64,000 nt of DNA from Nautilus pompilius (Eukaryota > Mollusca > Cephalopoda > Nautilida > Nautilidae), in NCBI GenBank assembly GCA_018389105.1, contig JACATO010000039.1, positions 744,001 to 808,000 of the forward strand, in the 5' to 3' direction. A program made the position numbers and the translations under genes. Positions within the stretch are counted from its first letter, which is position 1; every line of letters starts with the position of its first letter. Below the pieces are notes generated by a model, which was not told the origin of the DNA, searched no databases, and worked only from the letters and a program-made list of their open reading frames with translations. Shown in pieces: positions 39,501 through 49,636 of the stretch.

Positions 39501-42500
39501 AACATTCTTCCAATTCTTTTTTTTTCTGGTCATTGCAGCAAGTGTTCAGTTTCTTGGCAGCCATTGCTTCCGATGTACAAAAAACAGTGTAAAAAGGTGC
39601 AATTCTGGGATTTTTCTTTGATGCGAGAGGTAACTCCTTTATGCTTCCCCACCATGGCTGCAGCACCATCTGTAGTCATAGCAACACATTTGCTCCAAGG
39701 TAAATTTTCATTTTCCATGAATTTGTCAAGCTTGGAGAAAATATATCCATCTGTAATCTGCTCTCTGACTGGCAAACAAGAGAGATAATGCTGCTCAACA
39801 ATTTTTCTTCAAGCTTTGATCCAGGAAACGACAATACACAATGAGTTGTGCATCATTCTTAATGAACGTGGTTTCATTAAACTGCAGAGTGAAAAATGAT
39901 GCTTCCAACAATTTTGCCATCAGCTGATGCTTCAAATCTTCAGCAATAATAGTAGATCGAAGTTTCATTGTCTCATTGGAAAAAGGAATTTGCACTACTT
40001 TATCCACTGTTTGCTTTCCACCATGTAGTAGATTGGCAACGATTTTCAAACATGATTTGACATCTTTCTCAGCCTCTGTGTATGTTTTTTTCTTTCATGA
40101 ATGAGCACATGCTATTGTAGAGGGGCAAGAGGTGGTAGTTTTTTAGTCATAGTTTTTTTCTTTACCATTGACTGGAAGAAATTTTGCTGCTTCCTATGCT
40201 TTGTTCTTAAATGAGTGTAATTTTAAAGGAGCCAGGCACTGGTTGCTATATTTTACACTGCAAAACATGCACTGAGCTCTGTGAGTAGGGCTTGTTAGTT
40301 CATTTTGAGGAAGGAAAAAGCCATATTTGATATATTCTTCATTCCAATTTCTTTTCTTGAGTTTTGAGAGAGGGTACTTTGGTCCTTGTATTTCCTCTTG
40401 AGATTAAGTTTTTCCTTGCCCCTATCATTAACAGTCATCATCTGTAACACATGTAGCTGCATTTCTAAGCTTGTTATCCTCAGTTTCCTTGTCACCTGAA
40501 CATACTTCTTATTGAGTCCTGTTCGTTTCACTTTCTTTCAGAAATGAACTATTTCCTTCTGCAAACTCTTCCTCTAGAGCTGGTTTCTTTAGGTACTTCA
40601 ACAAAGACATGATAACTTTTAAAGTAATTGATAATTTGGATTAGCTTCTTCCAAACAAATAAACTTTAGCAAATAATTAATTTTTAAATTATTTTGTATA
40701 TAAATAATTGAACCTAACTATCACACGGACTGTGGTAACTTTTAAATCAATTAAACCAATGCTTGTTTAGTCTACAGACATTCAATTATACATAGCAAAT
40801 AACTTTTTTTTTTAAGTATAGAAAAATATAAATATCTGAGTAAATTAAGTCGTTCACCCTTTGTTGTAACAGGTTCCCTCTGTCCTGGTCCATCAGTATG
40901 GACAGGTGCTGGTGGAGATAGTCTCCAGGCAGACAAAATAGGGTCCAAAGTGCTGAGCATTTATAGCCTTATGGGCCAGACGGGATTACATCACTGTTGT
41001 CAGTAATCTGTCCAGACTGGAGACTCACATGTGGTTTGGTCAGCTGGGCCCAGCTATCAGACCCTGTCTGGTCTGAGCTGTGGTTTGCATAACACCCTTC
41101 AAGTTTCATTCACCCTTGGGTGAACCATTCACCAGTTTAAGAAGCACTGATCTAAATGCTATGTGAAAATGCTATCCAGTAAGAGATAGCATTTTTGCTT
41201 GTGGATGTCTTCCTTTTTTGTCACCATTTGTAGAAAACTAAGACTCATAGTAGGCTTTTATTTATTCTAGCCCTTCCCAGTGTTTTAAAAATTTCTTTCA
41301 GTAAATGTTGTATGCTGTATGTTAAGCAGCAAACAATGTTTTTAAGAACAAAGCCATGTAACACTACATCACAATGTTTGTGGGAAAGAAACTATAGTAA
41401 ACTAACAAATTAAAAGCAGATTCAGAATTGTATATTTTTATCCAATGGCAGTTGCAGAGTATTTTCATATTTCGAATCCAAAAGGAAAATTTAAAATCTA
41501 AAAAAAAAAAAAAACAACATGATTTAACAGAGTTTAAATTTTATCATCACAGATTTCTAAAAAATAAACACTCCATTTATTTATTGTTTGTTTTTTTTAA
41601 AAAAACAAGACTATTTCTTTAAATAAATTTGATAAAATGTATTTTTGGGGGGAAAGAAAGAGAAAGATGATCAATTTTTAGCAGACTGGGTAAACATCTT
41701 TTTGGGAAGACAGCAGAAATTTAACTTTTGCTAATTTCTAAAAAATAATCACTGATGATGTTTTCCTCCGTCATTGTCATTTGTTAGAAAAAACTCATAT
41801 ACACTAAAACTCCATTTAGCACTCAGGAAGGGTTTCTGAGAACAGGGGTTATTTTAACATTATATATATATGTGAATTATATGTATGTGCTTTATTTAGG
41901 TATTGGTAAACAGATTGTTACAGTACAGTATTAGTTAATGGAGTGGTGGTCTTAGAAGCTTTTATCTTATCACTGTTCCTTAAAATTGTTCAGATGATCG
42001 ATGGAGCCAAGTAACATCTCTATTTTCACATCCACACAAATGCTTTTTCTTGACACTTTTGGCACATTTGCAGCAAAATCACTTGCAAACCTTTTCCCAG
42101 TCATTTTGGGTTAATAATATTCAAAATATTAAGCGAAAATCTTCGAACAAAGGGAGACCACTGTGCAGCAGGGACAATTTATAATGAAGAAAACGAGCGC
42201 TGATTGGCTGTGAAAGTACAGAAAGCGTCGCTCTCATTGGCTGAGTGAATGTAAATAAAGATGGCAGCTTTCAGCGAACTGTATGCGTGCAAGACCATAA
42301 CTTTTGACTATGTCTATGGATTTTCATAATTTTCTTTCTCTCCCGTGAAAACAAAAATCTCTCAAGGAGACAAAAGAGCTGTATAACGAATCAGCTTAGA
42401 GTGGGGTGGCACTAAGTGGGGTCTTACCAGTATTTGTAAGAAACCAAGACTTGTAGAAATGATGCATGCAGAGGCTGCCTATTAGAAAAGTGATTAATTC

Positions 42501-45500
42501 TGAAATGAAAGCAAATTAAAATGATAACCAATCTTGTGAGCACAATATTTGGCATGACAATTATCTATCAGTTGTATGAAGGGAGGCGACCATAAGAAAA
42601 CAATTCAGATTAATGGTAATTAAAAAAAAAAAAAACGATGCTAGATAAGGCAGAGAGCAAAAGATACTGATACATTCAACAAAAAGAAGGAAAACAAAAG
42701 TTAAAAGATTAAAGAAGGTAAGTCTGCTGGGGCATATTCCAACATGAAGGAAAGAGCGACTCACCAACAGTGAATCCTTCTATAAACAAAAACAAACAAA
42801 AAACACTGTAGACTGGTTTATACAATTCTGAACATGATATTAACATACTATTCTTCATACTCACAACTCTAGACAAGACCCCAAAACACAGTTGGTAAAC
42901 AACATTTATCATAAGTTACTCCCTAACCAGAAGAAGTGGTTTTGTTGCACACATTCTAACTGGTTTATTTATTCCAAGTGATGCATAGTAATCTCATCTT
43001 TCAAGCTGTGAGGGAAAGAAAACACAAAATAGGGGAGGTCTAGAACAAAATAATGTACCTCCTGTAAAAAATTTCTAATCTTTAAAAGATCTTACAAAGG
43101 GAGACTACTACATTCAGTCCTGCATAGAGTTGTGAGGCAGCTCAAAAACAAGTATCAAATCAATGTCATGAGACAAAAAATTTCAGATTTGCACATTTCC
43201 ATTAAAAACCTTTTATCATTTTAATAACTGAAATATCATATTTAACTTAATTTACTTTTGAATAGCTATCTACATCTTGTCACAACACCCATTAAAATAA
43301 GTATCACAGAAACAGTTGTCAGTTTACATTTTTAGAATAAACTTCAATGTTAATTATTTTCTCAAAAATTCATTTTAATACAAAAAATATTGCAATTTGA
43401 ACAATTAAGGTAAACTCTTGTTTTCTTCAACATAAAAACGTAAGATAATGCCTAAGATACCAATGTAACACACTATTAACTTAAACCACAGAAGCCAAAG
43501 TTCACAGTCCAGTGTCTTTAGATATTCTAAAGTCATAAATCAAAAAAGTAAACCAGGCTGAAACCAGATTTCTCAAAAATAGTAATAGTAACAAAATACT
43601 CACCTGGACTCTACTTTACACCTTTTCCTAATTAAACAGATCAGTTCTAGTGAGAAAGGTGATCAAAATTGAAAGGTTAACCAGCCATTTTTGTAGTGTC
43701 CAATGGAAATTTGTTGACACTTAAGCCAGCATGGGTCAGCCACAGTTCTACATCATAAATATTGCATGGATCAGGCCCAGATAATGTGCATGTGCATTCT
43801 GATCAGATGTGGGAGAAAATTGTAGTTACTGGCAGATACTCTGTATGCAGAATAGCTGTTACTGGACGAAAAAAAAACAATTCACACTGGCTAAATGTGA
43901 CAATTAACAGTTACTCAACTGCATAGCAGCATCAGAGGCCAAAAATAGTCACTATATTTATTCAGGACATACTCAAACAAATACAAAAAAGTAGAAAAGG
44001 AATAAAGTTCAGTCCAAGTAAAATTATAAAAGAACTTTTAAATTTGCACTCTGCTACCTGAAGATATGATAAAGTTGGCCACTGGAATTCAATGGACCTT
44101 TTCTAAGCTGTTTTCTTCCTTAAAAAAATGAATGTATGATTATTGATAAAATGTGTTTATAGTAAAACAGGTTCAAGCCAACTAAGTTGGAAAGAGTTAA
44201 AATGATTTTTTCTTCTTCTATGTAGTACTACAGACAAAAATTCCTTAATTTTATTATTTTTGTTTTTCTTTTACTTACCTTGGGATCAAACCTTTTGAAC
44301 CTATCCAATCCAAGACCTAACAAGGAATGAAATGAAAACATTATATTAATAAAGAATAATGCAGAGAGAAATTGATTAGAAATCATCTATGAAGACAAGA
44401 TGATTTTAGGTTTACTACAACTTTTTTAAGCAATCTGAGATTTCTCATTTATGGATCCTGAGTTCTCACATTCAATACCAGTAAAAACACCATTTAAAAG
44501 TATAACAATTCACTCTCTAGTAAACAGTACCTCAGAGAACAAGTATGGAAGCAACTGGAAAATAAGAAATTAGATTTAATTATTGACACTAAGCTGACTT
44601 AATTTTATAACAAACTTTAAACACAGAACTGGGATTAGTATTAGAATAAAAACATTGTTCACCAACTCACACACTACCTTCTGGCTGCTTGATGCCTGGA
44701 GTGATGGACCGAACAAAATCTTCAGGAGTCATGTAAATCTCAGATTCGCCAACATCATGATGCACTTTCAGGGTAGCAAAATAACGAAATATCTTGTCTG
44801 GGGTAGAATATGCTCTGATACGATTTTCATATTCAATAATCTGAGAATTTAAAAAATAAAAAGATTTCCTAAGAGAGAGTGTCACATTTCACTCCACTAG
44901 ATGATGTGTAAGTAAAACTAATAGAGTCTACTATAAAACCTGGGCTGATATGTATGGCTTGTTTACTGTTTAGTCAGGTGCAATGCCAGCTACTACTTCT
45001 GACTGGTTTAAACCAACAAATCAGATGTGCATGTACAATCAATATTTAAGTGTAAGGATGTGATATAGGGAAGTTAAGCTACTTTTAAAAGCAAATGAAA
45101 TTACATCTCAAGAGCTGTCACTGCATCCAAATCATAAAGAAAAATGAGTCTTGGAGAAAGTTGACAGTAAGATAGTTTATTTTAGTTTGGAAAGCTGATA
45201 TAGCCAAGGATGCTGTGATGTATAGTGCATAATGATAGTATAATGGAAGAAGGGTTACACAGTAGTATAGTGTTAGTATAATAATGATGGTATAGTGTAA
45301 TATACAACAAGTATACTGACATTAGTGATAGTGTAGTGTGGTGCTAGTATGAAACTAATATACAGTTAAACCTGCTCAAGCGGCCACCTGCTCTTAAAGG
45401 CCATCTTGAAACAGTCCCGTACCAAATTACATTGACAACGGCCTTGATAGAACGGCCACCTGGTCAACGCGGCCAACGGCCGCTCATTTGAGGCCCCAGA

Positions 45501-48500
45501 CGTCCATATTATACCTGCTAAATAGCGGCCATTATCGGCCCCAGCTCTGCCGTGGCGCCAGCATGCCAATTAACTGCCAGATAAGCGCATGTCATGTGGC
45601 ATGAATTGTGATAAAGTGCTCAGTGGGAGACGCATTCTCCCATGAGTACAAACATCAAAGAAAAAAAAATAATGTAAACTAAAGACAATGGTTTGCTTTT
45701 TTTATTGAAGAATAATAACATATGCTTTCACTTTTCATTAATAACACTACGAGTGAACAACAATTATTTTATGCAGTGAACGCGTCTCCCACTGAGCACT
45801 TTATCACAATTCATGCCACATGACATGCGCTTATCAACTTCAGACATTCGCCTATTAATTATAATATGTTATTTGAATTCTTTGATGACTTTTTCTATTT
45901 ATAGCGAAGCAAGACATTTGTATAAATAGCCTCCGTTTTTCATAGTATTTCATTCTGCATTGAATTTCCATACTGTACACAATGGCTACGCCAAAACGGA
46001 CGACATTGACACTCTAAGATCGTGTGAAAGTTGTAAACCTCAGTGATAATGGCAAAAGTGCTCGGAAAATAGCAGATGAGTTAGGTTTAGGGCGCACTCA
46101 GATTCAAAACATTGTGAAACGCAAAGCAGAAGTGTTAGCCGATTATGAATCAAATGTTTCAAGTGAGCGCAAGCGCAAATCTAGAAAAACTGGCAATGAG
46201 GAAATCAATAGAATGTGCTGGGAATGGTTTTGTGATGCATCTTCTCGACGAATCGTGATTACTGGTCCACTATTAAAACAAAAAAGCACTTGAGTTCGCA
46301 AAACAACTTGACAACGACGAGTTTAAAGGTTCAAATGGTTGGCTAGAGGCCTTCGTAAAGCGCCATAACATTGCATTTGGTACTATCACCGGTGAAAGTG
46401 GTGACGTCAGCGAAAAAGTCATCAGTGATTGGAAAGCAAAGATCTCCAAGCTGTGTGAAGACTACGCACCAGCAGACATCTTTAACATGGACGAGACCGG
46501 TCTGATTTACTGTGCAACAACCAATAAAAAAACATTTCATGTGAAAGGCACACAGTGTCGTGGTGGCAAAATGTCGAAAAAAAGATTGACGATAGCACTT
46601 TGCGCTAGTATGACAGGCGAAAAGTACACACCATTGGTGATCGGTAAATCTGCTAAGCCTCGCTGCTTCAAGAATCTTGATGTCAAATCCTTGCCGGTTA
46701 CCTACATGTCCAATAGCAAGGCGTGGATGACCAGCTATGTGTTCGATGATTGGCTAAAATCCTTCAACAATCGCATGCGTCGCCAAAAGAGAAATGTGTT
46801 ACTGTTCCTAGATAATGCTCCATCACACCCTAATGTAAAACTTTCCAATGTCAAGCTTCAATTCTTGCCCCCCAACACAACGTCCATGTCACAGCCGATG
46901 GATCAAGGAATCATCCAAGCCTTTAAACTTAAATTCCGCACCCGACAGCTGCAGTTTGTCCTCAATGCCATGGAGGAGGACAAAACAAAATGCGGCAGTC
47001 AAATCTTGAAGGAGATATCGGTCCTTGATGCCATTTATTGGATTAATTCTTGTTGGAAAGCGGTCGAGGCTACCACAATTGAAAAATGCTTTAAATCATG
47101 TGGCTTTGGTGTGCTAGACACCCCTCTCTCCAATGATAATCCAGAACCGGCGCCTTCCACATCTACGGAGGATGATGACTCAGATTATGTTAATGTTCCC
47201 CTTATGGCCCTCAAGCTTTCCACCGATTTGTTTGGCTGTGAATTTAGAGATCTTGTTAAGATAGATAATGAAGTGGCAACAACACAGTTGGACGGCCCTG
47301 CAGTTACAGTACCTAGCCACAGCACTTCAGATGTAGAATCTACAGATGATGATATTCCTGAGCCAGAAGCTACCAAAGAAGAAATGATCACCATGTCAAA
47401 ATGCCAATCCGGACTGAAGGATGTCATCAACTACATGAAACTTGCTGGTCGACATGATGTACTAGAATCACTTTTGGACATTCAGGCAACGATTGATTGA
47501 AGCAATGAATATCAGTAAACAAAGGAAACAAATGAAAATTGATGATTTTTTCCAAAAAAAGACATTTATTGATATAAATATTCGATTAGAAATAGCATTT
47601 GATTTTTACAAATATGTATATAATTAATAAAAGTGTTATTTTAAATACATTGTACTTGCATGTGTTTAATTATTTATAATTTGGCTGGCCATACTACCCA
47701 ACCTGGATATAAAGACCACCTGCTCATAAAGGCCATTTTTGGTCAGTCCCCTAAGTGGCTGTTATAGACAGGTTTGACTGTAGTTTTATTTTAGATGGTA
47801 GTTTAAGGCTTGAATAATGACAGTAGTCATACTGTGGTATAGTGTCAGTATAGAAAAGTATTGTTGTGCTAGTATAATAACAGCAGTATAGTTGTGGGTG
47901 GAGCAGTGTCCAGTGGTAGACTATCAAAATGCTCCTCACCAGCTGGCTGCGTGAGCCTCCCCTAAGTTTTCTAGTTTCTTCCACATTTGAAAAATAAAAG
48001 GTTTTAAATGGGACTTCCTGCAGTAATTGCACAGCGAACATAGTATTGGTGACATGTGGTATAGCATAGTCATTAAAGAGTGTCAGAAAGCCACTATTAC
48101 TTATATAAGATTGCTAGGTTTAGTAATAGATGTAGACAAAGTCAGGAAAGAAGAGTGTGTTCACTGGGCCATCTCCTAGTCCAACATTTTAAAAGTGACA
48201 GTCAACACCCACTGTCTCATCATGTAGTTTCACTGTATATTATTAGTATACCTAGAGTTGCAAATATGTTTAAAAAATACAGTAAGCCAATTATTTTAAA
48301 ATTTAAGGTATTTAGCATATTTTGAAAAATATTTCAGACAATTTCTACAAGCTACTTAGCTAAACATTGTTTTCAGGTAAAAACAAAAGTGCACATGTAT
48401 TTGACTGGTAGTCAGTCAGACCAACTGACCACATGATATTCTTTACAAGCAGCTCTGTTTAGCACTTGCAGCAGGTATGACAGAGTTACTTACTTCCACA

Positions 48501-49576
48501 TAGACTAGTTTCCTAAATTATTTTTTGGATATTTTTTTGTACTCCTACACGATGCTATTCATCCAGAAAATCTACATATGAATACTCTTGAACTTTCAAA
48601 AAACAAGAGAGAATTGTATATAATGCAAGAGATGGTTGTACACTATGTGATTTGAAGCTGGCCAACTGTTCTCAATGTTCTGTCTGAGTGACCAAACAGA
48701 GTTTCCTTGTTTGCATGCTGACTTGAAGTACTGACCGACAAGTACCAATAGGAAAAGAGAACCAGAAAGAGAGATTTCTATCTAGACACACAGTGGCAGC
48801 AGTTTACCACACCTGGTGAAGCATCAAAGAGGTTTATTTTAGTGTTGCCCACTTGTGTTCATGAGTTTTCTGAATACAATAAATTTACTCTGGATACCAT
48901 ACACTTTTTAGCAGCATGCCAAGCATGTTCATCGGTTCATTCAGTTAGAACGCATCGTACAATGCAAATGAGATTGGAACAGCTATAATTAATTTGCAAG
49001 TTCAGGTAAAATTCCTTTCAGCAAAAGGTTTCACATAAAATCATCACTTATCACCAAAGGCATACTATAAAACATATAAACACAAACTCAACAATATGTT
49101 TCAAAGAATAATTACCTTTCTGTCACGAAACCCAACTTTCTTCTTCTTCTTTGTTGTTCCTGATTCTTCTTCTATAACAGTATTTCCTTCATTCCCCTCA
49201 ACCTCAGCCACAGCTGCGTGTACTGTACTAGATTTTTCCTTAGCCTCCACGCTGAAACAATTACAATGACGTCAGCCATCCACCCACCATCTAACTTCAT
49301 ATTTTTAAAAAAAGGTTAGAAAATTAACTAAAAGTTAACAGAACTCAAATAATCACAAACAAGCAGTTGTGCCCTTGTAGTAAATGTTTTAATACTGAAG
49401 AGAGCTGTTATGAGATTAAAAGCCTCTAGATGACTCTACTCCAAGAGGTCCAAATGGTCTGTGTTTTTTGTGAATAGAAGAAAAAAAATAATAGATGTTG
49501 TACAATGCGCTTGGCAAAAATTATTCTATTGAAGGAAATTGATGATGATATCATTAAATAGTCCCAACTCTCTGCT

Positions 49577-49636
<60 letters not shown>

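Larger units (their letters stand above)
45363..47780 (+). mobile_element. Tigger/pogo transposon, nearly intact
   Basis: A 2418-bp element flanked by TA duplications (45361-45362 and 47781-47782). The ends are CAGTTAAACCTGCTCAAGCG on the left and CAGTCAAACCTGTCTATAAC as reverse complement on the right, with further subterminal similarity (CACCTGCTC followed by AAAGGCCAT at both ends). It is inserted in MICU1 intron 2 antisense to the host gene. It has its own TATA box and a long transposase frame. Confidence 0.94.
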
